A stretch of 64,000 bases of DNA from Paragordius varius (Eukaryota > Nematomorpha): assembly GCA_964247055.1 (NCBI GenBank), contig OZ176053.1, positions 4,464,001-4,528,000 of the forward strand. The letters run 5' to 3'. The position numbers and the translations under genes are program-made. A model generated the notes under the pieces. The model did not search any database and was not told the DNA's origin. It saw nothing but the letters and a program-made list of their open reading frames with translations. Shown here piece by piece: positions 23,121 to 35,784 of this stretch. Each line of letters starts with the position of its first letter. Positions within the stretch are counted from its first letter, which is position 1.

Positions 23121-26100
23121 TTATGTTTTGGTCAAGGTTGATAATTTCTTAAGTAAAAGCAGTATATCAATTTCATTCTGTAATACTGACTTCTCGATTT
23201 GATCCTTTTGCCCTTTTAATCGACGTACTATTTCACCCTAAAAAATTAAAAATAAAAGACTAAATATATTTTTAGATTTTACGAAATCCGTATACCTAAA
23301 TAAATATGATTATTACAACGTATAAACAAACCAAAATTAATTTCAAACAAATTGATTGGTAAAATGATAAATTTTATGATGAATTAAATGTTTCATACTT
23401 GTTGGCTAATAAGATTATTTATTTCGTCATTATTCGATATTTTTAGCGTATCATCGTTTAGGGACAATATATTTAAATCATTTGATTCACCATTTTGTAA
23501 GTTTTCAGTGTTTCGTGTGCCTGATTTCAACTTTAATTGTTGCAACAATTTGGACATCTTAGATAAATTTTATCAAATCGCCATAAAAACATTATAAAAA
23601 TAAGAATAATAAAATTAAATTTACTTCATTATTTGTAGAACCATGACTATTATCACCATTACTTTCAATTTTGGATTTGTCTTTTTTGTTTTTTAATTTA
23701 TCTTTGGGTTTCTCATCGGGGGATCCGCCTCCAAATTTTTTCCTTAGTATTTCAATTTGTTTAGCCTCCAGTTTTTGAAACAATGGACTAGGCTATTAAT
23801 TATATTAAATATAATTTGAGTTATATGTTAATAAATTTTATTTTAACGGGAAAAAATTATTGATCAAAAATAATATATTTCTTGTAAAATTTATTCATTA
23901 AATGGGCGAATAATTCGTGCAAATTTTTGTTGCCTTTTTGGATTCTCATCTTTTTTTTACCGAAAATTAAATTCATACATGGGAGGCCTCAGATATTAGC
24001 TTAACTAATAATCCAACTTCTGTTCAAATTCATAAAAATTGTAATCCTTTAAATACACCGTTCTCTAATATATATAGGTCATAATACCCAATGTGAGTCA
24101 TAAAATTAATGAATTTTTTATAAGTTTTTAACGGGTATCTAGTTTTAATTTAAATTGGAATGTTTTTGTCGAATCACATACTTACCACTAACTGAAAAAC
24201 CACTAACAAAGATACTTAAACAAAAATTTTACACGATAAATATTATAGTTTAAATATTGTTTGACTTATTGTTTAATACTCTATGCTTTTAGAAAATTAA
24301 AGATGAAAAATATTTTTAAAGTAATTTATGGAAATATATTTACAGTATTTATAACGTGGCCTGGTTTAACAGCCATCCCCAAATACTGGGGTAAGGGTTG
24401 ATTTTTTGACATGGCTAATTGGTCGAAAATACGTGTTGCAGTGTCTGGCATATAGATTTGTAAACAGATAGCTAAGGTATTTATAGTATTTACAGCAAGG
24501 GAAAGAACATTTGCACATTGATTTCTAAACACAAATAATTTTTAGTTATATAAGGTTTATAATCAGACAAAATATTATGTTAAAAAATGCATGTCCCATA
24601 ACACTTCATTATCTTTTGGGGTAGTTAGGCATTCCGGAGCGATTTTTAATTTGAATATCTTAAATATTTAAGATATTGAGCCAAATATATAAATATACAT
24701 TCTTTAGTAGCCATTAATCTTTTTAAAAAAGGTAAATTTTAATAAATCTTCCCAAAACTTTTTCGCAGTAATTTTTTCTTTTGATATTTTTAAATCTCTA
24801 ACATAACAAGCGAATAAATGTATATTATTGTTAAAAAAATATAATTATCTTTAGAAAAATTTCAAATCATATTTTAGCTGTTAATCTTTGTTAATTATTA
24901 ATTCTAAATTCAGATGTTTGTTTCAATGGGTTATGAGCATATCCTAATTTTGGACTCTAAGTTATTTATCTGCAAATATTTGATAATTAATTTTAAACAA
25001 AACAACTTTTGAAACAATATAAGAGAGCAAAAAGTAATTGTTTAAAAAAAAATTTTATATAATGAGTAACCATTAAAAAATCCTGCTTTTTTTAAAATAT
25101 ATAAAAGTATTATAATAAAGAAAAACATTAAATGGTTCGAATGCAACTTAATGATCATTTACTTTTGCATAGTTTCTGAGCTTTTGTTCAAGAGCCATGG
25201 TTTTGTGTCTTGAATATAAAGATTCCCTGCATGTGAAATGTCCAAAAGGGTGTAAAGTGCTTCCCTAATCCTGTATAGTTGAAAAAATATTTTTTTTTAA
25301 ATAATCAAGATTTAAGTTGAAAATAATATTGTTCCGAAAATGCTTAATTAGATGTGACTAACTTAACATGATCCATCTGTTCTCTAAATTGGCTAATTAA
25401 TGCCGTAATATCATTAATGTATTTCAAATCACGATCGGTAAATTGAGTAATATCGGCTTCTGGTACGATTCGATTGTAAAATTGAGCGATAAAAGAAAGC
25501 CCTCTAATATAAATATTGAAATTTTTCGATAATTACGCATATAATATTAGGCAAAATAATTATACTACCGATTAATAAAATTCCCCAAATTATTCAACAA
25601 TTCCCCATTGTTTTTGTTTAACAAATCGTTCCAGCTAAAATTGGAATCCTAAAATATTATAATGATAAATAAATATAAAATTCAAGTTGATTTTGACTTT
25701 AAAAAATGTAAATGAAAACAAAAACTGGCAATATAAGCAGGAATCTAGAATAACCTCGACATATAATCGTAAAAAATGTTATTTTAATCCCACAATGACC
25801 TTCAAATTAAACAATTTTAAATTTATAATAACATAAATTACATCCAAATATATCTTTTTGTTGGTGAGGTAAAATAAAATAAATAAGTTAATGACATTTA
25901 CCAAAAATATTATAAGCTATACACATATAATTTAATTTATTAGATTATATCCTATGGGTTTTATCAGAAATTATTAAACTTTTAATATATATAAATTTTT
26001 TACCTGGGATTCTGGCCGTATGGATAAAAGATAAAAACGCCAAATGTCACTGGGTATGCCTGTCTCACTAACCTGATTCCCAAATAAACCAACGCCCCGG

Positions 26101-29100
26101 GATTTACTAAATTTTTGGTCTTCATAATTCAAATATTCTATTAAATAGATATATCATTGTTAATATAAGGAATATTGATGAGAGTACATCTATTATAAGG
26201 AATTTTATTGTTAAGTCAAACTTTTTTACTATTTGTGTCCAATTTATGATTAAAACTATTTATTATATCTTATTGATTGATCATTGCGTTTTTTACAGAA
26301 ACAATGCTAAATATTTTAAGTTAAAACTACATATTGGGTACTTTCCTAGATAATATCGGGTTTTTATAATCATATATTTCGATAATATATAAATATTTGG
26401 TATATACATGGCTTATTAAGTATTCAGCAAAGGAATAACTATGCAACTTTTCAGTCCCTTCGATAATGTAAAGAGTGAAGTCAACACTTTATTTTTTATG
26501 GATCGGAACAAAATCGGAAGTCAAGCAGGTGGCCAAAGAAATCCGCCACACAGAGGGGCCCATTTAGTGTTAATGAAGTTTTCCATACTTTTTAATGTTT
26601 TGATGATTAATGTCGAGATTATGTCATTTTTTTTACTCACAACTAACGTTAGAGTTAAACATTCTAAATAAAATAGGTTGACTGGTTAAGGCTTATATGT
26701 GACATAATATGTGAGAGTTTTACCTTAAAATTTCCCAGTTTTCTAAATTACTGTAAGCAAAAGGCAGGCGATCAGTGTTAACATCAGTCTAATCAACTTA
26801 TACATTTTATGGAAAAAGGACTAAAAAGTGCGTATCTGGAACCAAATTGTTTTTATGTTCATAAAATTGAATGATTGTATTTGCAATTTTTCGTTTTTCA
26901 AAAAATCCATGTAGACTTCAAAGATCGCGGTAATGTGTTAGTAATGATATATCATTCTCTATTCTAGTTGACAAATGCTGCTTCATAATGTAATGACTAA
27001 TTAATAACTATCCATGACCTGTTAGCACGGTATTTATTCAAAATTTTCAAACCATGACCATAAGCTTATGCCTTTATTTAAAAAATACATGGTTCCTGGT
27101 TAGTATTACATGAATTAGCAATCCAATATTGGACCGATAAAAAGATGGCGTTCAAAATTTTTCCCATTTTATTATAATTTATCCTTTATATTCCTTTGTC
27201 GCATGTGTATATTTATTGCCTAAGTCAGCCATGCCTTTAAAAACAAATTTCTATGCATTATCAGATCAAATTAATAGGGCCACCATGACCTACGGTTTTT
27301 CAATATATTAAAACATCTCCGATTCGATGATTAAGGAACAACCGACATGATTTACGCTAGTCGGTATAATTTTTATGGAATAATAAAAAATATTATAATA
27401 ATATAGTGATTAAACAAGCGAGAAAATATGTTTGCAAAACATTATTGTAATGTTATTAGCTGGTCTACAATAGATATGCATCCAAATAACCGCGGCACGA
27501 ATATTGCTTTTTTATGGACCTAATTTTTGATAAATCGTAATGCGACATATCCATAAATAATATTGGGTTGACAAATTGTAATCGAAACTTATTTTATATG
27601 AACATATATAATAATAGGCATAAAAAGCAATATTTCAATTTGCAAAAAGCGATCTTTATGCTTTAATATATGGATTCTATGAAGATCTAACTCTAGTAAA
27701 CTAGAAGCCAAAAGCGAAGCCAACCGTTTTTATAATAAGTAGTAGCACTGATTTCCAAAAAAATTTCTTAAACGTTAATATTATTTTAGAGCCCCTATTT
27801 TAACAAGTGGCGCTAAATTGAGGGGATTAAAAAAACGAAAAAGGTACAAATGTATCTAAAAATAATTGGTTCCATTAATTTAATTTATTAAAAAGAACTT
27901 GCGCTTTTTAGCGCATAAAAAATTACTTTGATTCAGCTTATAATTTAAAATTGGTAAAACATAGTGAAATTAGGGACATACCAGTTGCTATTAAATGATT
28001 CACAAGCGTATAAGGGTCACCAGTTCCTAACAAGCAACACGGGAATATAACCGCATGGAAAGGGACATTATCTTTCGCCATAAAGTTATAAAGCGTGACC
28101 TATTTATTATATAAAGTTTTTATTTATTAAACTTTAGTTAGGGAAAATTCAGTACTTTAGTATTATGTTATGGGGTTATATTTATTATATAGTTTTATAT
28201 AATTAAAAAATAATTACCTCTTCAGAATTTTTCCACCAATCCTCCCAATCAGGTGTATAATCGGCAGTGATTGAAAGATAACCAATAGGTGCATCATACC
28301 ATACATAAAAAACCTGTAAAATATTTTAAAAAAATCTATGAAAATTTAATGTACAAATATTAAATAGCTGATGTTGGCTTCAACATATATAATATCGAAA
28401 TATAATGATCATATACTCGGGCATGTATTAAATATCGCATATTTTGCACATTTGTACAAATAAAAATAATTACAATATTTAAGCGGTCCTTAATAGACCA
28501 ACAAAAATTTAAGCTGAAAAATCGGATATTGGGCGAGATTTCGATCCAAAAATGCGATTATGCGGTAAAAAAATCAATTCTTTACATAAATATCTAATGA
28601 TTAATGTGACAGATAACCCCGTATTTATGACTCATTTGAAAAAAAATTAAGCTAAATAGAAGATGAAAAGGAAATATTATTAGTTTTACAAAATATTATT
28701 ATAGAAAATTAAATTTTTTAGAAATACAACTTCTATCTACTAAGTTTTATTATGGAATTACCCATAAATGGATAGGCATCACTAAATTTTGATCATGATC
28801 GGTTATAAAAACTTACTAAATCCAAAAACATAATCAATAAAAGTTTTTACAATATTGAATTGTGTATTTAAATATTTTTCTATATAGAAAGCTTAAATAT
28901 TTCTCTAACGCAGAATATTGAGTTGTGTTAAATATATAGTAATTATTTATATGGCTTTAATACAAAGTATGAATGTTTGCCGCATGATTGGATTTTTCAA
29001 TTCTCATGACTAAGTAATATTTTTCATTTTTTTATTTATGTATTTTTAGGTTTTTATATATTTTATATTATTTATAGTCGGAAATCAATATATTTGGTAA

Positions 29101-31760
29101 AACTAAAAGTTAACTGATGCATTTAACTTTTGTTATTTTATTTGTCTCTATATGCATATAAAACTCATTTTCTCGATTTAGACTAACTAAACTAACTTCT
29201 CTATAGTATTTTAAACCTATTTATTTTATGTTGATTAAAGTGTGGCTTTATCAAATGGTATATAGATTTTTAAATTTACTTTATTGTGCACAATCTAATG
29301 CCACATCTTCTATGCTCTTAAAATCTAATAATTACATTTCTTATTTTAATTCGAGCATGGATAAAAAAGTGTTTGTAAGATCGTTTATATAATTTTACCA
29401 TACATTAGAATAATCACTATTTACATTAATATCGCATTATAATTAATTAGATAATGACCTTATCCTCCATTCCTGGGGCGGGAACTGGTGTGCCCCATTT
29501 CAAATCTCTCGTTATGCAGCGCGGTTTAAGACCTGTTTTCATCCAAGATCTGGTTATAACACTAGCGGTTTGAGTCCAATCACTACCATTTCCAACCGTA
29601 TCAGATGAAACAATGTTGCCATCTTTTTCTGTAGCGAAAAAATATTATTTAGCCATATTTATAAATTTATTATAGTTAGAGTTATGACTAACACAGCTTT
29701 CAAATATGAGCCGGTCAAAAATGCTAAGCCCATGTTGAAATGCGATAAAGTAAAAAAATAGTATTGTATAAAATGTAATTTGTGGAATTTTGACATAATG
29801 TAATAATTATTCTTACCTGTATAAATAAAACCATTTAATTGATAGTTATTATTGTATTACAATATTACCTTTTTTCAACAATTAATCCAATCAAACTCTA
29901 CACTTATAATTAACTGCTTTAAATAAAAATATAAAAAATTTAATAGTATAAAAGCATGTATAGTCTCTTAATCGTTATATGATTTTTTCGCATTTTTTTT
30001 GTTTTTTTATTTTTCAGTCAAAATAATTAATGTAAATTTGCTTAGTGGGCATTAAATTAAAGCCAACGCTTTTTTAAACCCAAACTTACACTTATGAAAT
30101 TTTAAGTTTTTAATGAAAATATATTTTAGATAAGTTTTTTAATCACTATAAATAAGTGTTGTTGAATTGTATTAAAAAAGGTGTATAATTTTAATTGTGG
30201 CATTAAAAAATTGGTTATCACTGATGGATGTATTAATTAGTTTATATAATTAATTATTTTTTACAGGATAAAAAGTTTCCCTATGGACAAATATATTATA
30301 CGGATGAGGTGAAAAAATAATTTAGAATAGTTGATGCTGGTCATCTCGCGAAATAAATGATCTCAATAACAAAAAATTTTAATGAAATATTAAATGAGTA
30401 AGTATAGGAAAGGGAAACGTTATGGCAAACACGAATTTGCTTTTATTCATTAAAATCATATATTGTTCCATATGCTGAATTAAAAGATCAAATTGACATA
30501 TACCATATTTATCCCAACCCAAATATTTCATTAAATAATAGGACTGGTAAAACATGATTTTAGAAGATTGTTTCAAATTTAAGGTTATATTATACCGTAA
30601 ATTCGCCATTACTATAGTCATTAAAATATTATTGGTAAATATTTGAATACATATCAAAGTTGACATATTTGTAGATGCACAGCTCCAAATACATTATTCC
30701 ATCGCGTAGTGTTATATCCATTTTATATTTAAAAACATAAAATAACTGGTTATAAATAGGTAATTTTACAAATTCATCATAAAGGGTAGAACTCCGGATT
30801 CGTAGTTTTCGTAACACGAAGTAATTCATATTTATAATATTTATACTTCGTGGTAATCAGAGGCGATTTTTTTACGTAACACATGCCCTTGTGTACAACT
30901 AATGATTTTACAGAACATTAGAAACTGGCCTTTGCCGTTAGCGCATTTTCATACCCAAGCCAACACCGCAATGAGGTGGCAATAAATATTTATTAAATAA
31001 ATGAACTTTAAAAGAGACCTCTTTATTTATCACTCTATTTTTTTAAAAAAAGATTTACCATTTGTATCGCTTTGAACGGATGGATGGGGGACAGAGCTCA
31101 CAGTTTTTTCAAACCATTCGGCATGCTTCCCTTCCAACTAAAGAATAGTTATTGTAAAAAATATATTAATTAAATCAATTAAATCAAAAATAAAAATACA
31201 AACATAATATTAATCTTTTATATAAAAATAAGATAAGAGTTTTATAAAATCGTTAAAAAAATGTCATAACACCATTAAAAAATATAATTTAAATATTGAA
31301 TTACTGTTTCCACATTTAAGAGACAAATAATCGTGTTAAAATATATACGTTTTCAAATCAAAAAATAATATATTTTATGTATACTTACAACCTACCTTAG
31401 GTAAATCCAAAAACAAATGGGACGATTGTTTAACGCAAATACCATCAGATTTGCCACAAATCTTACAAGTGGGGCGGATTAAATCAGCAGCATTCATGAG
31501 TTTACCACATTTGTCACATTGATCGCCGCGTGCGCTTTCATATTGACAAAGAGGACAGGTCCCTTCAATATAACGATCGGCTAAGAATCTAAAAAAAACA
31601 TTTATTAAGAAAAAAGTTTTTAAAAAGTCCAAAAAAATTAAAAAAACCTGTTTTTATGCTATAGATCCTTAAACCCTAAAATTATTCAGAATGTTTTTAA
31701 AAAGTTACTAAATAGAAATCAATTTTTAAAAAAACAATTTAAAAATGAAAAAACATGTAT

Positions 31761-31817
<57 letters not shown>

Positions 31818-32546
31818 TATAATCCACGTTCATAAGTCATTGAACGCGATTTTATAATATGTAATGAAGTGCAATATAATTTTTAAATTAATATGATTTA
31901 ATTGCCAAAAATGATATAACCATAACATGATTAAAATAAAGCGTTTAAATTTGAATTGCTTATTGCAATTTGTTGATACACATACCTTTGACAATGTTGA
32001 CAATATGTCTGATCTGTACTCTCCGTAAAAATATAGCCGGCATCATTTAACTTGTGAAATATATCTTGTGCAATCCTAAAAATAACACCAACAAAAAAAC
32101 TTAGTTTGATGTGGATTTGTTGTTCGCCCAAATTTATCGAATGATATGTTAAACCATTTATACACATCTGAATGAACTTTGTAAAATGTGTCACATAATT
32201 CTTTCGGTGACACACCGTCCTCTAAGGCTTTGATTTCCGTCGCCGTACCATACTCGTCAGTACCACATACATAAAGTACATTATTATTAGGCTTAAGTCG
32301 ACTGTACCTAAATATATTAAAAAAAAATTTACCTAGCAAAGACATCAGCACTTAATACGCATCCAATAATGTTTCCTAGATGGGGTACATTATTTATATA
32401 CGGTAAAGCACTCGTAATTAATATATTATGATAACCCTTTTGAGGCTTAAGACTATGGATTAATATATATATTAAATGTACTTTGACGTGGGCTGCAAAT
32501 CTGTTACATCATAATTTATGTATTTTTCAGCTTGCTGTATACCCAT
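23121..32546 (-). CDS. MARS1: Cytosolic methionyl-tRNA synthetase with WHEP tail
   Basis: Class I synthetase charging cytosolic tRNA-Met. Seventeen exons, minus strand: 32546-32482, 32452-32333, 32307-32101, 32075-31986, 31588-31396, 31137-31059, 29628-29459, 28313-28218, 28099-27982, 26137-26004, 25648-25569, 25503-25363, 25270-25163, 24524-24344, 23792-23625, 23557-23399, 23237-23121. The spliced frame is 741 aa. [16 protein letters not shown] carries the HIGH motif (46-49), [12 protein letters not shown] follows, then zinc-knuckle pairs CQHC, CPLC, CDKC and [14 protein letters not shown], and KFSKSRGVG as the KMSKS motif (388-392). The anticodon-binding helices end at [11 protein letters not shown]; a Lys/Asn-rich linker and a WHEP domain (about 695-735, [13 protein letters not shown]) close the protein. 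The GST-like N-terminal domain of human MARS1 is absent. Introns 1-3 are 29, 25 and 25 bp. The start is the first in-frame ATG after a stop; an upstream exon is possible. Confidence 0.94.
26441..26640. other. GC-richer patch in MARS1 intron, origin unknown
   Basis: In the 1.8 kb intron between the exons at 27982 and 26137, this stretch is distinctly less AT-rich than its surroundings. Neither strand gives a recognisable protein or a spliceable exon in the right phase. It may be a transposon scrap or a decayed exon. Confidence 0.25.
31771..31822. repeat. (AT)n microsatellite, about 50 bp
   Basis: The longest AT dinucleotide run in the window, with one CA interruption, in MARS1 intron 4. Confidence 0.9.
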
Positions 32547-32889
32547 GTGAACCAAATGATTTTAGCGTATTCATATGCAACAATTTTTATGACCAATGGA
32601 TGATTTCAAAAAATTAATGATTCATTTGTCGATTACAACTATAATATTTATTTTGACAAAAATTGTTGTTAAATATCTTTTTTATTTAATTTGACTGTGC
32701 ATATTTTATAATAAATGATAGGTATTAAATTCTTGATTGGTCTCCTGCATTCATTACACCACTGATTTTTCGCTTTGATCTTGTTCAACTCAAGACACTT
32801 TTCCCTATTAGAGGTCATTACCAAGCTTTTCCATTTTCTCTATAACTTTTAAGTCGTCAATCCCTTCTTAAAATCTTATGCGTAACAAA

Positions 32890-34300
32890 AAAATAAAATT
32901 TTGATCGTGCGGCTTTAGCCGTTAATTAGGTCCTTCACACCCTTAAAAATGCGCCCCATAGAATGATTTTTTTATTTTGAGGTAGTTTTTCCAAAAACTA
33001 ATGAGAGCATATGGAATCAAATGATTCCAGTTTTCCGTAAATAGGCAAAAATTTTAATCAGGCGCTTTTTTGTATCAGCTTCCGGGTAGGGAGCTACCCG
33101 CCTAAAACTGCGCCACCATATCAAAATTGCGTGTTTATTAGTAAATTTTCAGAAAACTTATCAGGCCACATAAGTCTGATCAGTGCCTGAATTATTACCG
33201 TAAAAAGGCAAAAATTTAAGTCAAGCGGTTTTTTAAAATTAGCCGTCAATTAGGCCTTTCCCTAAAAATGCAATATCATTCAACTATTATTTTTGAAGCC
33301 ATTCTTCCAAAAACTATTAAAAAGATATGGAATGAATAATGATTCCAGGCATTCCCCTATGAAGGCAAAATTTTTTATCTAATTACATTTTTATATTGGC
33401 CTCTGGGTAGGGGGCTACGCGCCTTAAACTCCCACTATATCGATACAGCCTGACTTTGGAGGCAAATTTCAGAAAACTTATCACGCTATATGAGTTCAAT
33501 AAAAGCTTAAAATGTTACCCGTAAAAGGGCAAAAATTTAAGAAGAGTGGTTTTATAAATTACCCCTAAATTAGGCCCTTGCCCTAAAAAATGCGCCACCA
33601 TAGAATGACTTATTGGTTTTGAAGCATATTTTGGAAAATCCCACGAGAGCATATGGAATCAGTCATGATTCCAGGTATTATCCGAATTAAGGCTAAAATT
33701 TTAATTGAGCGTTTTTTTGGTTTCCCCTGGTTAGGGGGTTACGGCATAAAACTGCGACATCATATCGATACAGCATGCCTTTGGAGCCAGATTTCAGGAA
33801 ACCTATGTGTCTAATAGGAACATATAATCCATGATAAATCCAGATATTCCATAAATAAAGACAAAAATTTTGCCCAACGGTTTTTTTACCCCCTAAGGAG
33901 CTACCCGCCAAAAATTGTGCCACTATGAAAATATATAAAGCCACATGACTTCATTAAAAGATTGAAATATTACCCGAAACTAGATAAATTAAGGTGGGGC
34001 TTTTTTAATCAGTCGTTAATTTAGGGCCTTGCCCCTAAAAATACGCCATCGCATAACGATATTATGTGTTGAGGCCTTTTTTCGATAACCCCATGAGACG
34101 ATGGTATTTAAGATAATTCCAAATATTTATTCTATAAGGGCAAAGAATTTAACTTAGCGCTTTACCATATAGGTCTATAGGTCAGGGTCTATCAGTTTAA
34201 AACTGAGACGCCATACAAAAATGGCGTGGTTTAGAAGATAATTAAAACACTTAAGAAGACATAGGAGTTCACTTAAACACATTTCTGGGAAAATTATATA
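32890..34300. repeat. Tandem satellite array, about 160 bp monomers in alternating pairs
   Basis: A GGCAAAAATTTAA-like block recurs near 33046, 33198, 33363, 33526, 33690, 33858 and 34138, mostly at 155-168 bp steps. What follows alternates. One type has GTAGGGGGCTACCCGCCTAAAACTG. The other has GTCAATTAGGCCCTTGCCC then CTAAAAATGCGCC. The higher unit is therefore a dimer of about 325 bp. Copies are diverged (roughly 70-80% by eye), with shortened units near 33900. It lies upstream of the MARS1 start and is less AT-rich than the flanks. No reading frame persists. Confidence 0.75.
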
Positions 34301-34705
34301 TCATTTTTTCCTTTAAAAAGGGACCAAAAATGAGTTACTTTTTATATTCCTTGATCCCAGCTGTGGGAATCAAAATAAATAACCATAATTTCGAAAAACG
34401 AAAATCTTAAATTAAATCCAAAGATAGTTGTATATTAACTTTCGTAAGGGACAGTTTAAACATGGTCATTATCGAGTAAACTATATTTGAACCTATGCGA
34501 AAACCGTAAAAGAATAATTAAAAACATTTTTTTATATGTTTTTTTAATCTCCATTACCTCTATTTATTGCAAATTATTAAGGATAATTATCGGTGAGACT
34601 AAGTCAAAGCGAAGCGTTAGAGGGCCAGCTGGTAGTTCATAAATTTTAAAAATACAAATAAAACAGGTAAATAATTTTATATGAAGAAAACAGTAAATAA
34701 TTAAC
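34301..34705. other. Spacer between satellite and nested MITE
   Basis: AT-rich, with no recognisable feature. Confidence 0.4.
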
Positions 34706-34709
34706 TTAA

Positions 34710-35784
34710 CACTTCGATTCAATTGTGGTATATAAATACCCCAGGCTAATTGATAATTGTAAAAAACTGCTCGTATTTAAAATTATGCTTCTATCTTATT
34801 AAAAATTATATAAATAAGCCAAAATTATTAAATAAAATTTAGTTTTGAAAAGAAAAGTACGATAATAAATTACTTTGACGCCATTTTTATTTTGCAGCAT
34901 TTTTGCAAAATATAGTATATTTAATAAACACTTGGGTAAAACACATTTATTTCTATCCTTCGATTTAAATTGGGGTTGTTATATATCCCAAACTTGTTTA
35001 AAATAAAATAATTTAAATAATATGGATAAATTGAAATCATAGCAAAAGTTTGCACTTTAAGGTAAACATAACGAAAGATTCATTCATACTTGATGTTACT
35101 TATTTAGAGGTAAAATCCAAAGGTAAAAATTTAGCCAACAATGTGTGCATTAGCTAAATATAAAAATAATGCAATATATACAATTTTTTTGTTTTTATTA
35201 ATTTAATGTGATTTTAATAAATAGGTAAATTTAATTCAGGTTTAGAATCTCATTAACATGACATTGTAATAAAATAAAAATGGCGTCCAACCAAGCTTGA
35301 TACGGAGTTTTTTTTTTAAATTAAACTTTATTTGGATATTTTGGCTTGTTTGTATAATTTATATAAGGATAGAAGCATAAATTTAAATTGGAACCGTTTC
35401 TTTTAGTAGTTTAAAAATATCAGCTCAAATATTGTCTTATTTAGTACCCAATTTGAGTTGAAGTGTTAATTTTGAATCTAAAACTAGAATTTTTTACTAA
35501 AATCATATTTAATAATGATATAACCAGAAATAGTGGTATATTTTCGTTATTTTTTTATTTTGATTATGCACACATGTCAAAATGGCTATTGCACCTTCAG
35601 GTTTTACTGAATAAGTAATATGAAGTATTTTTGAATAATTTTTTTATTATATTTTGGTTTATTAAGGTTATATAAGGCAAACTTTTGCTATGGTTTCAAT
35701 ATTTTATAAATATTTATTTATAAACAATATCCAAATAACCCAATTTGAATCGAAGGACTGAAATGCCTGTGTTGTATCCAAGTG
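34710..35784. mobile_element. TTAA-flanked MITE, copy 3, outer element split by an insertion
   Basis: TTAA at 34706-34709 and 35785-35788. The left end CACTTCGATTCAATTGTGG and the right end GTTGTATCCAAGTG match copies 1 and 2 but are more diverged. The interior is interrupted at about 34929 by a second family member in reverse orientation and resumes at about 35470. Confidence 0.7.
34929..35465. mobile_element. TTAA-flanked MITE, copy 4, nested and inverted
   Basis: Begins with ACACTTGGGTAAAACACA and TCCTTCGATTTAAATTGGGG, which is the right end of the family read outward. It ends with ACCCAATTTGAGTTGAAGTG, the complement of the left end, followed by TTAA at 35466-35469. It is therefore a complete but diverged inverted copy inserted in copy 3. 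Confidence 0.65.

Noticed and set aside
26441-26671. 76-codon open frame in a MARS1 intron
   Set aside because: No recognisable motif, and its phase cannot be joined to flanking exons; kept only as a composition anomaly.
20458-32546. WARS2 and MARS1 as a functional synthetase cluster
   Set aside because: They converge, act in different compartments and have separate promoters; chance neighbours are the simpler reading.
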